Assembly (NCBI GenBank): GCA_001797675.1
Contig: MGQB01000029.1
Span: 1-51,769, forward strand
Length of the DNA: 51,769 nucleotides
Source: Deltaproteobacteria bacterium RBG_13_43_22
GTDB taxonomy: Bacteria > Desulfobacterota > RBG-13-43-22
Reading direction: 5' to 3'
In this document: piece by piece, positions 26,980 through 35,649 of the stretch
How the letters are laid out: each line of letters opens with the position of its first letter
How positions within the stretch are numbered: the stretch's first letter is position 1
Made by a program: the position numbers and the translations under genes
The notes under the pieces: model-generated
Databases searched by the model: none
Told to the model about the DNA's origin: nothing
What the model saw: only the letters and a program-made list of their open reading frames with translations

Positions 26980-27000
26980 GGTTTAAAATGAATTTATTGC

Positions 27001-27059
27001 GACTATTATGCAGTTGTTTGCATAATAGTCTTGACTTTTCCGCAAAGCTATGCTAAAAA
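27001..27059 (+). promoter_or_regulatory. 12-bp perfect palindrome and adjoining promoter of the DUF4143 gene
   Basis: GACTATTATGCA and TGCATAATAGTC are separated by 6 bp (27001-27030). TTGACT follows directly at 27031-27036 and, after 17 bp, TAAAAA at 27054-27059. The predicted transcription start falls at or next to the ATG (27067), and no ribosome binding site is present, so a leaderless transcript is likely. The palindrome abutting the -35 box looks like an operator. Confidence 0.5.
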
Positions 27060-27066
27060 GTTCAAA

Positions 27067-28194
27067 ATGAAAAGGTATCTCTACGACCCAATTAAAAAAG
27101 ATCTGCTTAAAAAGATGGTCATCCTGACCGGACCCCGGCAGGTAGGCAAAACCTGGCTGGCCAAGGCTCTGATGCCGGAATTTAACTCGCCCCACTATTT
27201 GAATTATGACCAGATCGCCGATGCCAAAATCATTGATGCCCAGTCCTGGCCGCTCAACAGCGATCTCATTATCCTGGATGAAATCCACAAGAGACGCGAA
27301 TGGAAAAGGTTCGTTAAAGGCGTGTTCGACACCCGCCCCCCAAATCAGGCCATTTTGCTTACCGGCAGCGCGCGACTTGATACTTTCCGGCAGTCCGGCG
27401 AATCCCTGGCCGGACGGTACTTCCCGATGCGTCTCAATCCCCTCTCCGTTCGCGAACTCCAGGGCACCCTTCCCCCGGACGAAGCCCTGTTGCTGTTAAA
27501 TAAGTTGGGTGGTTTTCCGGAACCATTCCTGTCCGGTTCCGAAACGGAGGCCGCCCGCTGGAGAAATCAGTATTATACCGAACTGATCCGGGAGGATATT
27601 CTGGAATTCGGCAGACTGCAGGAAGTCAGATCGATGCGGTTGCTTCTGGAGCTTCTTCGCTCACGGGTGGGTTCGCCGGTCTCCTATACTTCAATCGCAC
27701 AGGACCTGCAGATCGCTCCTAACACCGTACGCAGATATATTGACATTCTGGAAGCCCTCTGTATCGTGTTTACAGTGCGTCCCTTTCATCAAAACGTGGC
27801 ACGGGCGATCCTGAAAGAGCCTAAGCTGTATTTTTACGACAGCGGTTTTGTTCAGGGTGGGGAGGGGATTCAATTGGAAAACACTTGCGCGGTTTGTCTG
27901 TTAAAACACGTCCAGTATCTGCAGGACATCACCGGCGAGGATATTGAACTTCATTATATTAGAACCAAAGACGGCAAAGAGATTGACTTTGCCCTCAGCC
28001 GGGAAGGCCGGGCAACACACCTCATCGAGGTCAAACTTTCAGACGTTGCTCCCTCCCCATCACTTACCCTGCTGGCTCAGAAACTGCCTGAAGCCAAAGC
28101 GTTTCAATTGGTTCAAAATATCAGACGGGAACAGCAGATCGGAAATATTGCTATGGTCCGTGCCGGCAAGTGGATCGGAGCATTGTCTGCCTGA
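27067..28194 (+). CDS. AAA-type ATPase with DUF4143 C-terminal domain
   Basis: Predicted ATPase of the AAA_14/DUF4143 family, widespread single-gene accessory proteins of unproven role. Walker A GPRQVGKT (Lys28) and Walker B LIILDEIHK are clear. An Arg-containing sensor region TGSARLDTFRQSGESLAGRY follows, then a winged-helix-like block (SYTSIAQDLQIAPNTVRRYI) and the DUF4143 nuclease-like end (YIRTKDGKEIDFAL, HLIEVKLSD, matching a PD-(D/E)xK pattern: D in EIDF, ExK in IEVK). I chose the ATG at 27067; the upstream TTG (27031) is part of the promoter. The gene is complete (375 residues). Confidence 0.86.
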   Translation: MKRYLYDPIKKDLLKKMVILTGPRQVGKTWLAKALMPEFNSPHYLNYDQIADAKIIDAQSWPLNSDLIILDEIHKRREWKRFVKGVFDTRPPNQAILLTGSARLDTFRQSGESLAGRYFPMRLNPLSVRELQGTLPPDEALLLLNKLGGFPEPFLSGSETEAARWRNQYYTELIREDILEFGRLQEVRSMRLLLELLRSRVGSPVSYTSIAQDLQIAPNTVRRYIDILEALCIVFTVRPFHQNVARAILKEPKLYFYDSGFVQGGEGIQLENTCAVCLLKHVQYLQDITGEDIELHYIRTKDGKEIDFALSREGRATHLIEVKLSDVAPSPSLTLLAQKLPEAKAFQLVQNIRREQQIGNIAMVRAGKWIGALSA

Positions 28195-28413
28195 TTTTAT
28201 CAGGACTGGGGGACAACCCTCAATAATTGAAGCTCCCCGCACCATGCGGAAGGGCCACCGAAAAGTAAATCGGGGTTAGGTTTTGAAATATAAGTTTTTG
28301 GTTAATGAAACAGTCACCTAAGGTTAGCGCTTAAGCCGATTAAGGGGAAAAGCGATGAACCAGTAACCATTCCATTAATGACGGGATATCCCGCCTGTTT
28401 GAGCGGCCCATTA

Positions 28414-28872
28414 TTAAAAGAATATCATGCCCAGCATCTGTGCAATACAGGCCGGTTTTTCCTGCCCTTCAATTTCGATGGTATGGGTCTGTGTTATCAG
28501 AAGCCGGTTGCCGGGCTTTTCTTCCACCGCTGTCAGCACTATCCGGTCCCGTATTTTCGCACCGGAAACCACAGGATTAAGAAAGCGCACCCGGTCCAGA
28601 CCATAGTTGACACTCATCGTGGCGCCTTCTATGTTCAGGGGTACCTGGTAGCTGAAAAACGGGATATGGGAGAGGGTCAGAAACCCGTGGGCAATGGTTT
28701 GACCGAATGGTCCTTTAGCGGCTTTTTCTTCATCCACGTGAATCCACTGATGATCTTTGGTACTGTCGGCAAATTGATTAATCTGTTTCTGGGTCACCTG
28801 TGTCCAATCGGAAAGAAAAATTTCTTTCCCGACGGACTCCTCCAAACTTTTTAATACGCTTGCCACTGACAT
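28414..28872 (-). CDS. MaoC-family (R)-specific enoyl-CoA hydratase-like protein
   Basis: The only gene on the minus strand. The 152 residues form a single hot-dog domain with the hydratase motif ADSTKDHQWIHVDEE (Asp and His of the active site), followed by TIAHGFLTLSHIP and the family signature VNYGLDRVRFLNPV. Such proteins add water to trans-2-enoyl-CoA. AAGGAGAAATGATTC precedes the ATG on this strand. It faces the DUF4143 gene tail to tail. A role in the same acyl-CoA metabolism as the dehydrogenase at 25473 is plausible but only from proximity. Confidence 0.88.
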   Translation of the reverse strand: MSVASVLKSLEESVGKEIFLSDWTQVTQKQINQFADSTKDHQWIHVDEEKAAKGPFGQTIAHGFLTLSHIPFFSYQVPLNIEGATMSVNYGLDRVRFLNPVVSGAKIRDRIVLTAVEEKPGNRLLITQTHTIEIEGQEKPACIAQMLGMIFF

Positions 28873-29178
28873 GAATCATTTCTCCTTTCAGCCTTTAACC
28901 TGCAGGAACCATAACTGATTTAAGGCCTTTGCACAATAGTTTAAAATTTAAGAGGATAAATCGGGGTTTGATTGATGCTCTCTCCCTTACATACCAGGAA
29001 ACCTCTTTCTTGGGTATGCGCGAGGTGCCTTTTATATGATTATCAAGTCTGCTCTTGACTCTTTGTCCTAAAACCGAAGCCAAAAGCAATTTTTTCCTTC
29101 ATTTTTTTAACTGGCCTTAATTACCCGATTCTTCTCGGCAACCCCATGTAGATGGAAGTTATTCCCTCCATTCAGTAA

Positions 29179-29513
29179 TTAATCCTGATTGGGTTTAATT
29201 CCCCCCCCGACTCCCTACGGGAGTCTCTTCAAAAGATCGGATCGGTTTCCGAAGGAAACCTCTTGAGGAGCTCGGCCAATCGGTTCCCGAACGGGAACCT
29301 TTTCAAAAGCTCGGCCAAGCCGAGCGGACCGGTCAGCTTTGCTGACCTAAATAAGAAGCTTCCTGTCCGATTTCCCTTGGGAGTCTCCCCAAAAGATCGG
29401 GCATACGGCATCCGAATGGATGCCTTCTTTTAGATCGACAGAGTCGATCGTTCCGACCGGCCGGAAGTTGAACCGATCGGCGCTGCTTGCAGCGTAAACC
29501 CAATCAGGATTAA
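29179..29513. repeat. 335-bp element: hairpin array bounded by 19-bp perfect terminal inverted repeats
   Basis: TTAATCCTGATTGGGTTTA (29179-29197) and its exact complement (29495-29513) enclose a string of short stem-loops with different stems: 29209-29225 (GACTCCC), 29244-29260 (GGTTTCC), 29282-29299 (GGTTCCC), 29309-29325 (GCTCGGC), 29331-29347 (GGTCAGC), 29407-29424 (GGCATCC), 29433-29449 (GATCGAC) and 29481-29494 (CGCTGC). A degenerate one lies near 29372-29385. Stems are 6-7 bp with loops of 2-4 nt. Spacers share the core CAAAAGATCGG or CAAAAGCTCGG. No coding potential. A single related hairpin is at 44228-44244. Confidence 0.85.
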
Positions 29514-29724
29514 AACAAAAAAATTTATAAAGTTCTAAAGTTGAAATGCCGATAGACCATATAAGGTTATTTCTGTGAAGACAGGAAGGCTTACCGGATG
29601 TCCTTTGCAGAAAAATAATCTTTTAAGGTATTCAGGACGCGAGCTTACGGTTTCGCGCCATTACGATTTATGACTTCAGCAGTGGATGGTCTTATTGTCT
29701 ATTTGTCGTGAGAAGGGAATTAGA

Positions 29725-31269
29725 ATGTGGAGTAACCTGAAACTGACCACTAAATTGATGGGTGGATTTCTTACCATAGGCCTGATCCTATTATTCGGAG
29801 GCCTGATGGGCCTGATGGGCATCTCCTGGATAGGGTCTGATCTGAATGTCTTCACGGATATCCGGATCCCTGGGATGTATAACCTTGAACACCTAAAAGA
29901 AGCGCATCAGACGATCCTTGCCCTGGACCAGTCGCTCCTTGACCCGAAGATCTTCAACAATGCGTTCGAAAAGGAAGGCCTGTTCAAAAGCCTGGCCCAG
30001 GCCGGCGCCCGGAACGAACAGGCGTTGAAGGATTACGCCGGCCTGCCGAAATCGACCGAGGAAGAGGCCGCCTGGAGAAATCTGAATCCGGTCTGGCAGG
30101 CGTGGCAGAATTCGCATCAGGAATTCGTTCAGCTTGTTAAAGACGGCAAACGCCAGGAGGCGCTGGTCCTTTTAGCCGGTCCCTTGGAAAAGCAATCAGG
30201 TCAGGCCGAACTCCTGTTAGGACAGTTATCGGATATCCATTGGAGGCTGGCAGACGATGCCGGACAGACCGGCCATGGTCACGCCGTGTGGATGAAAAGC
30301 ATCGCATCTATCGGTACTGCCTTTGGAATCGTCATCGCCATCGCCATCGGGGTTTTTCTTGCCCGAACCATCAGGAAACCCATCCAAAAAATCATATTCA
30401 GTCTGACAAAAAGCTCCGACCAATTCGCCGAGGCGGCCGGTCAGATAGCTACCTCGAGCAACCAATTGGCCGAGGCCACATCTAATCAGGCAGCGGCTGT
30501 GGAGGAGACTTTTTCCGTAACACAGGAATTGACAGCCGCCAACCGCGATCAGGACGAGCTTATCCACAAGCTCAATAAAACAAGTATTGAAGCGGACAAG
30601 ATCCGACTGGAAGCTTTCAACAGTATAAAAAAAGCAAACGATGCGATGGGCGCCATCAAAAAGACCAGTGAAGAGACCTCTTCGGTCCTGAAGAACATCG
30701 AGACCATCGCCTTTCAAACGAATCTCTTAGCCTTGAACGCCTCGGTGGAAGCTGCGCGGGCCGGAGACGCGGGAGCCGGGTTCGCCGTAGTTGCGGACGA
30801 AGTCCGCAATCTCGCCATACATTCGGCAGAGGCCGCCAAGAATACGACGAGCCTCATACAGGCGACGGTGGATGGTATCTACAAGGAAAGCGAGCAAGTC
30901 GAATCAAGTGTGACTTGTTTAGGAGAGTTCTCAGACTTTACAGAAACAATCCTTGCCCAGCTCAAACGGGGCATGGAATTATCCCAGCAGCAGGCCGAAC
31001 GGTTTGAACAAATCAACCGTGCCATTGGTGAAATAAACCGGATCGTCCAAAACAACGCCTCATCGGCGGAAGAAGCGGCGGCCGCGGCGGAGGAATTGAC
31101 CTCGCAGGCTGTGGCCATGAAACAATATGTCCGCGAACTGGAGGCTCTCATTTTAATGGGGGGAAGGAAAGCGGCTGAAATCAGGCATGCCGGCGTCAAG
31201 GTCCTCCCGGCCCTGGCGGAGGCGCCTCGTCTTCAGATCAACGGATTTGCAGCGGAGGTGCGGCCATGA
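29725..31269 (+). CDS. Methyl-accepting chemotaxis protein (four-helix-bundle sensor type), first of a pair
   Basis: Membrane chemoreceptor. The ATG at 29725 follows GAAGGGAATTAGA; the frame is open upstream without a better start. TM1 is at about 12-34 ([21 protein letters not shown]). A periplasmic four-helix-bundle sensor (about 35-190) follows, then TM2 at about 192-213 ([18 protein letters not shown]). Only about 25 residues separate TM2 from the methylation helix, so there is no full HAMP domain. The signalling tip is well conserved: [20 protein letters not shown] then [20 protein letters not shown]. No CheR-binding pentapeptide is seen. It overlaps the next receptor gene by 4 bp; the two are tandem paralogues. 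No che genes are in the window. Confidence 0.9.
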   Translation: MWSNLKLTTKLMGGFLTIGLILLFGGLMGLMGISWIGSDLNVFTDIRIPGMYNLEHLKEAHQTILALDQSLLDPKIFNNAFEKEGLFKSLAQAGARNEQALKDYAGLPKSTEEEAAWRNLNPVWQAWQNSHQEFVQLVKDGKRQEALVLLAGPLEKQSGQAELLLGQLSDIHWRLADDAGQTGHGHAVWMKSIASIGTAFGIVIAIAIGVFLARTIRKPIQKIIFSLTKSSDQFAEAAGQIATSSNQLAEATSNQAAAVEETFSVTQELTAANRDQDELIHKLNKTSIEADKIRLEAFNSIKKANDAMGAIKKTSEETSSVLKNIETIAFQTNLLALNASVEAARAGDAGAGFAVVADEVRNLAIHSAEAAKNTTSLIQATVDGIYKESEQVESSVTCLGEFSDFTETILAQLKRGMELSQQQAERFEQINRAIGEINRIVQNNASSAEEAAAAAEELTSQAVAMKQYVRELEALILMGGRKAAEIRHAGVKVLPALAEAPRLQINGFAAEVRP

Positions 31270-32705
31270 AAAATCTGAGTTTCAGAACCAAATTGATCGG
31301 GGGTTTCGCAGTGACCGGATTGATCCTCTTGTTCGGCGGATTGATTGGTTTTTACGGGATATCCCAGATGGACCGCGAACTCCGGAAGGTATCAGAAATG
31401 AATTATAAGGGGATTCACATGCTCGGGGTCATGGTTGAGGCCCAGATCGCTATCCAGCGTGTCGGCAGGTCCCTTTTGAATCCTGAGTCTTTCGGCGATG
31501 TGTCCGGACGAGAAAGGAGATTGAAGCAGCTGGATGAGACCTGGAGCCGGGCAGAAAAGGGCTGGAAAGCTTACGAAGCGCTGCCGAAAACTGAATCGGT
31601 CGAGGTCATGTGGAAAAATTTAAAACCGGCCTGGCAGACGTGGCAGAAAGGGCATCGTGACTTTATTCAACTGGTGAAAGACGGGAAACGGGAAGAGGCA
31701 TCAACCCTCTTTGCCGGCCTGATCGGGGAGGCCTTTGTAAAATCGGAAAAACGCCTGCGGGAGTTGTCGGACGTGAACCTGAGGCTGTCGGGTGAGGCCC
31801 GGGAATCGGGGCGCGCCAAAGCCGGCTGGCTCAAGTCGTCCGCTGTAGTCGGAACGGTTCTGGGCATCCTCCTGGCCGTTGTTTTCGGGTTCCTTTTCTC
31901 CCGTTCCATGGCGAAACCGATCAACCGCATCATTGCCAACCTCAGGGAAGGATCTGCCCAGTTTGCCAAAGCCGCCGGACAGATCGCTTTAAGCAACAAT
32001 CATCTGGCCGAGGGAACTTCGGTCCAAACTTCGGCTGTTGAAGAAACATCCGCCGCGACAGAAGAACTCCAGGTTTTCATCCGTCAATATGCGGATCAAA
32101 TGAAAGAAATGAAGGAATTGCAGGATAGCTTTGCGAATAAGGCTTACTCCACCTTCGAAACGGTCAAACAGACAAGAAATGAACTGAGGGAAATAAAAAA
32201 ATTATCGGAAGAAACGTCGCAGATCGTAAAGACGATCGAACAGATCGCCTTTCAGACAAACCTCCTGGCCCTGAATGCCTCGGTGGAGGCCGCCCGCGCC
32301 GGTGGAGCCGGAACGGGTTTTGCCGTTGTTTCCGGCGAGGTGCGAAGCCTGGGCGCCCGCTCGACGGAGGCGGCAAAAAATACACTCGCCCTGGCCGATG
32401 AAACAGTGGCGATTATCAAAAACGGCGCGGGGTCCGTGAAGCAATGCATTGTAAACTTTATAGACTATGAGGTTAAAGCACTGCCTATCTTGACTGATAC
32501 GCAATCAGCCTTCGAAGTTTCGCAGAAACAGGTGCAGGGAGTCGAGAGCATCAACCGGGCAATGGCCGAGATCAGGAAGGTCGCTCAGGCCAATGCAGCG
32601 AATTGCGAAGAGGCGGCCTCGGTTGCCGAGGAGACGACCTCTCAGGCTACCATTTTGACTAAAATAGTCCAAGAGTTGGCCGATCTGACGGGCTACCGGG
32701 GATAA
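31266..32705 (+). CDS. Methyl-accepting chemotaxis protein, second of a pair
   Basis: Paralogue of the preceding gene and translated through an ATGA overlap. It has the same layout: short cytoplasmic start [15 protein letters not shown]1 about 12-32, four-helix-bundle sensor, TM2 about 193-215 ([17 protein letters not shown]), and no room for a complete HAMP. The signalling tip is [20 protein letters not shown] followed by [20 protein letters not shown]. The sensor parts share recognisable blocks with the upstream protein ([20 protein letters not shown] versus [20 protein letters not shown]), so the pair arose by duplication and may form mixed receptor arrays. The ligand is unknown. Confidence 0.9.
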   Translation: MKNLSFRTKLIGGFAVTGLILLFGGLIGFYGISQMDRELRKVSEMNYKGIHMLGVMVEAQIAIQRVGRSLLNPESFGDVSGRERRLKQLDETWSRAEKGWKAYEALPKTESVEVMWKNLKPAWQTWQKGHRDFIQLVKDGKREEASTLFAGLIGEAFVKSEKRLRELSDVNLRLSGEARESGRAKAGWLKSSAVVGTVLGILLAVVFGFLFSRSMAKPINRIIANLREGSAQFAKAAGQIALSNNHLAEGTSVQTSAVEETSAATEELQVFIRQYADQMKEMKELQDSFANKAYSTFETVKQTRNELREIKKLSEETSQIVKTIEQIAFQTNLLALNASVEAARAGGAGTGFAVVSGEVRSLGARSTEAAKNTLALADETVAIIKNGAGSVKQCIVNFIDYEVKALPILTDTQSAFEVSQKQVQGVESINRAMAEIRKVAQANAANCEEAASVAEETTSQATILTKIVQELADLTGYRG

Positions 32706-32769
32706 AGTGATCTCACGGGGCAACCCTAGTGGGATTCCGGGGTCAGACTTGTTTATCATTTCTTGTTTT

Positions 32770-32882
32770 GGGGTCGGACCGAGCGAAGGGATTGAATTCT
32801 CGATCAATAATATCTGTTTTGATGTATAAAAAAGGCCTTAAACTAATCTTTTTACCCCCGAAAAGATGCTTTTAAGAAGAAA
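32770..32882 (+). repeat. Intergenic GGGGTCGGACC-type repeat, copy 3
   Basis: Same layout as copies 1 and 2, with GGGGTCGGACCGAGCGAA at the start, AAAAGGCCTTAAACTAATCT in the middle and TTTTAAGAAGAA at the end. Preceded by a GGGGTCAGACTTG fragment at 32740. Confidence 0.7.
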
Positions 32883-32962
32883 ATCATTCTTCATAGATCG
32901 TCAAAACTTTTTCCTTGATTAAGTTCGGCCCCTTCTAAGCTAATCTTTCTGAAACTTTTTTC

Positions 32963-32991
32963 TGGACACAACATAGCATTTCTGCTATACT
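32963..32991 (+). promoter_or_regulatory. Promoter and operator of the higBA module
   Basis: TGGACA, 17 bp, TATACT. The palindrome ATAGCA-TTTC-TGCTAT (32973-32988) overlaps the -10 box, as expected for autorepression by the antitoxin. The predicted transcription start (about 32998) coincides with the first codon of the toxin. Confidence 0.7.
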
Positions 32992-32997
32992 TTCATC

Positions 32998-33330
32998 ATA
33001 AGTTGGACAATCACTTATTATAGTGAAGCGGTTCAGAAGGAGATCCTTTCCTTATCCGCCGGTCTCCTCGCGCGCTACCTTCGATACTCAGACCGGATGG
33101 AAACCTATGGCCCGGACCTGGGTATGCCCCATACACGCGCCCTGGGGGATGGGTTATTTGAATTGCGACTCAAAGCCCAGGAGGGCATTGCCAGGGTATT
33201 ATACTGTACGATATCCGGACGAAAGATTATTATCCTCCATCAATTCATCAAAAAAACAAATAAGACCCCGTCAAAAGAGCTTGCCATGGCTCGAAGACGA
33301 ATGCAGGAGGTCAAAGATGCTCACTCATAA
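32998..33330 (+). CDS. higB: HigB/RelE-like toxin (Gp49 family), apparently starting with ATA
   Basis: mRNA-interferase-type toxin. The frame reads SWTITYYSEAVQKEILSLSA and then RYLRYSDRMETYGPDLGMPH, the usual opening of this family, but the expected ATG codon is ATA (32998), and a stop lies in frame at 32974. The core ELRLKAQEGIARVLYC and the C-terminal QFIKKTNKTPSKELAMARRR are intact (110 residues). The first internal ATG (33097) would give a 77-residue protein without the N-terminal helices. The promoter predicts a leaderless message beginning at this codon. Either AUA initiates, or the toxin has been silenced by one base change. The antitoxin gene overlaps the end by 14 bp. Confidence 0.78.
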   Translation: MSWTITYYSEAVQKEILSLSAGLLARYLRYSDRMETYGPDLGMPHTRALGDGLFELRLKAQEGIARVLYCTISGRKIIILHQFIKKTNKTPSKELAMARRRMQEVKDAHS

Positions 33331-33670
33331 AGAACTTAAATCTCGTGCCCTGACACGGGCCGATGTAAAGGCGGAATACGATCAACTCGAGGAAGAATTT
33401 GCCTTTCTAGATCAATTTCTTAAAGCCCGATCAGCTGCCGGCTTGACTCAGACCGAGATTGCCGAACGAATCGGGACAACGCAATCGGCCATCGCCCGTT
33501 TGGAATCCGGGAACGGAAAGTATTTGCCATCATTAGGTACATTGCAAAAATATGCCCAGGCGCTTGACTGTCGTCTGGAGTTAAGACTGGTCAAAAAAAC
33601 AGATACTCGTAAGGGGCTTAAACTGACCAGGCGACCGATTCCGTCCATCGGTAAACGAGCGGCGGGTTAA
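33317..33670 (+). CDS. higA: HigA-type antitoxin, XRE-family helix-turn-helix
   Basis: The ATG at 33317 has AGGAGG 6 nt upstream; the longer open frame to 33023 only reads the toxin gene in the wrong frame. The 117 residues contain an N-terminal helical part that would contact the toxin and an XRE helix-turn-helix (about 45-100: LTQTEIAERIGTTQSAIARL, YLPSLGTLQKYAQAL). The toxin-first order and the 14-bp overlap are typical of HigBA. It is expected to bind the palindrome at 32973-32988 and repress the operon. Confidence 0.9.
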   Translation: MLTHKELKSRALTRADVKAEYDQLEEEFAFLDQFLKARSAAGLTQTEIAERIGTTQSAIARLESGNGKYLPSLGTLQKYAQALDCRLELRLVKKTDTRKGLKLTRRPIPSIGKRAAG

Positions 33671-33733
33671 TTTTACAGTCAAAAGAATCCACTGACGAAG
33701 AAGGACGAGGTCAGTCGCGCCATTTTGTGGGAT

Positions 33734-33839
33734 TGGGGTCAAATCTTTAACCTTGACAATTCATGCCGTTTCTATAGGGAAAAAGTGATTTTGTGACGGG
33801 AGTGAGGTGGCAAAAGTAAAGGATAAAGATCTGACCCCA
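33734..33839. repeat. 106-bp element with 16-bp inverted ends (GGGGTCAAATC / GATCTGACCCC)
   Basis: TGGGGTCAAATCTTTA (33734-33749) and TAAAGATCTGACCCCA (33824-33839) pair at 15 of 16 positions. It may be a non-autonomous element or the structured form of the GGGGTC repeats seen through the window. No coding potential. Confidence 0.65.
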
Positions 33840-34000
33840 ACTCTCGCTAAAATCTTCATTTTGAATAAAACAGAAGGGTTCAAATAGTAATCAGCGAAAA
33901 GCTAATTCAAATTAGTTGACTTTTTGGTGATTAAAAGGTAGGAAGCATAAAGTAAAATAAACAAGTTTTCTTGTTGGCAACCTCTCAATAGGGATAAGAA

Positions 34001-34206
34001 ATGGCAAAAAAAATATTCAAGATTATTATTGTAATGTGATCAGTGAAAAAGTTAAGATTTGTCTGAAAAATAAAGTTAATTTTGGCCTCAAATATAAAAA
34101 AGACTATTTTGTTAAATGCAATCAGGAAGATTGTCAATACGTAGATAAAAATACATCGCCATGTCCTTTAGTGATCGGAATGTTTAATATACTTAGCCCA
34201 ATTTAA
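34001..34206 (+). pseudogene. Small Cys-rich ORF, frameshifted in an A8 run
   Basis: After AGGGATAAGAA an ATG at 34001 opens MAKK, then a run of eight A shifts the frame and a stop follows at 34037. With one more A the frame continues as NIQDYYCNVISEKVKICL and later FVKCNQEDCQYVDKNTSPCP, ending at 34206 (about 68 residues with five Cys, possibly a small zinc ribbon). AT content is much higher than in neighbouring genes, suggesting foreign origin. Polymerase slippage on A8, a true mutation and a sequencing error are all possible. Family unknown. Confidence 0.4.
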
Positions 34207-34236
34207 ATATTTTCTACCTATTGAAATATGCCGCGT

Positions 34237-34385
34237 CACCAACGACCAAAAGAAGGTCTTTCGATTCTTGCCTAAATGGAGAAGAAGACGCCCTTTGTCC
34301 CCTTAACTTTCGATTTGCTTTTCTCCTTGCCCCAATCTTTTCCTTGCCATATACTCTTCCCATCAAAAAGGAATTCTTATCAAAT
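34237..34385 (+). repeat. Promoter-carrying dispersed repeat (best-preserved copy)
   Basis: About 150 bp: CCAACGACCAAAAGAAGGTC, TTTCGATTCTTGCCTAAATG, GAGAAGAAGACGCC, a pyrimidine-rich stretch, then the promoter and CATCAAAAAGGAATTCTTATC. The copy at 37460-37610 aligns over the whole length. Copies at 22190, 43030 and 48970 are more diverged. Confidence 0.8.
34327..34355 (+). promoter_or_regulatory. Repeat-borne sigma70-type promoter, copy 3 (pseudouridine synthase gene)
   Basis: TTGCCC, 17 bp, TATACT, then CTTCCCATCAAAAAG; about 200 nt upstream of the pseudouridine synthase start. Confidence 0.7.
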
Positions 34386-34556
34386 CAAAAATTGACGATC
34401 CCTACTAAAAGTTAAGAATCAACAGCGTCCCTGAGATGCTGACAAGTAATCAGTGGCTGTCCCCAAATTTCCCCACGAGCTTTCTCTGGCCTTATTTTTA
34501 ACTTGATAGCGATGCGGCAATCGGCTATAACCCGCACAAGATATAAGAGCACTCAA

Positions 34557-35255
34557 ATGCCTAAGAAAAAACGTTTTACTAATAGACATCTGCCGAGAGG
34601 GTTGGAAATACTCTATGAAGATAAGGATATTCTCGTCGTGGACAAACCAGCAGGACTATTGACTGTCAGGACGGGGACTGACAAAACCAGGACGGCTCAC
34701 TACATTCTGGCCGATTATGTATGTAAAGGCTACGCCAAGTCGCAAAACCGGATTTTCACTGTTCACAGGCTGGACCAGTGGACATCCGGCGTGTTGGTCT
34801 TTGCAAAAAGCGAAGAAGTTAAGCTACTCTTGCAGGCTCAGTGGAAAGGCACAGAAAAGAAATACATTGCGGTGGTTCATGGTCAGCTGGCCCAAAAAGA
34901 AGGGATCATTGCCTCATATCTGGCCGAGGATAAGACTTTCGTCGTCTATTCTACAACTGATACCACAAAAGGCAAATTGGCACAGACTGCTTATAAGGTG
35001 CTTAAAGAAACTAGACAGTTTAGCCTGCTGGAGATTACTCTTTTGACCGGCAGGAAAAATCAAATACGTGTCCATTTAGCTGATAAAGGTCATCCGATTG
35101 TAGGTGATAGAAAATATGGAAAAATCGAGGATGGCTACGAGAGACTGGCACTTCATTCCAAATCGATTTCCTTCAAACACCCTGCCACTGGCCAGCAAAT
35201 GACTTTTAAAAGCAGATTGCCGAGTTATTTTAATGGAGTGATGGACAATAAATAG
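34557..35255 (+). CDS. RluA-family RNA pseudouridine synthase
   Basis: Isomerises uridine to pseudouridine in rRNA or tRNA. I chose the ATG at 34557 (MPKKKRFTNRHLPRGLEILY), giving 232 residues; the frame is open to a TTG at 34503 without a better ribosome binding site. Family motifs are DILVVDKPAGLLTV, the catalytic HRLDQWTSGVLVFAKS with Asp73, LTGRKNQIRVHLADKGHPIV, GDRKYG and LALHSKSISFKHPATG. There is no S4 RNA-binding domain. The substrate position cannot be assigned. It is driven by a repeat-borne promoter and stands alone. Confidence 0.9.
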   Translation: MPKKKRFTNRHLPRGLEILYEDKDILVVDKPAGLLTVRTGTDKTRTAHYILADYVCKGYAKSQNRIFTVHRLDQWTSGVLVFAKSEEVKLLLQAQWKGTEKKYIAVVHGQLAQKEGIIASYLAEDKTFVVYSTTDTTKGKLAQTAYKVLKETRQFSLLEITLLTGRKNQIRVHLADKGHPIVGDRKYGKIEDGYERLALHSKSISFKHPATGQQMTFKSRLPSYFNGVMDNK

Positions 35256-35649
35256 GGCCTGTTCTCCTTCTCCTCCGGCGTTGACTCGTCCTCCTGACTT
35301 CGCTCGATGATTCCCTATTCACTCTAAAAATCTCATCCGGATAAAAAAATAGAGTATCGCCTGAAAGTGAGGTGGTCTCTAATAATTGAACAATATGATA
35401 AGCTCTGAGTTAGCCCAAAGGAAGGAGGCGGCTATGGCCAAAAAAGGAATGATGATACCTCAAGTTTTAATCCGGGGTGGGTCAGGGGGCTGGTCTAGAA
35501 TCTTGCACATTACAGGATAACAATTAAGATTTGCCCCGGGGATTGATTTGAGAAGTCCTTCCTTTAAGTGAGCGTTTAGGATTTTTCACAGACATACTTG
35601 CTTTCGAATAGTATTCATTAATCAGCGCCCCACATTTTGCTTAATCCTC
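35256..35649. other. Spacer with a possible 28-codon ORF
   Basis: Apart from a short repeat (35515-35563), the only candidate is a 28-codon ORF at 35434-35520 (MAKKGMMIPQVLIRGGSGGW), which has a very good GGAAGGAGGCGGCT leader. It may be the start of a lost gene; its stop comes from the repeat. Confidence 0.4.
35515..35563 (+). repeat. 49-bp dispersed repeat, copy 1
   Basis: From GGATAACAATTAAGATTTGC to GATTTGAGAAGTCCTTCCT; the partner copy is at 50692-50740 with four or five differences. Each copy is followed by an AT-rich region with TTGACA and then a gene. Confidence 0.75.

Noticed and set aside
28378..28854. Plus-strand open frame across the MaoC gene
   Set aside because: The minus strand shows an unmistakable MaoC hydratase with a ribosome binding site.
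29229..29411. 60-codon minus-strand frame in the hairpin array
   Set aside because: Repetitive peptide produced by the palindromes; no ribosome binding site.
29200..29500. CRISPR array
   Set aside because: Units are palindromic with different stems and 26-48-bp irregular spacing; there is no identical direct repeat and no cas gene.
33023..33316. N-terminal extension of the HigA-like protein from GTG at 33023
   Set aside because: This stretch encodes HigB in another frame; the ATG at 33317 has a perfect AGGAGG site.
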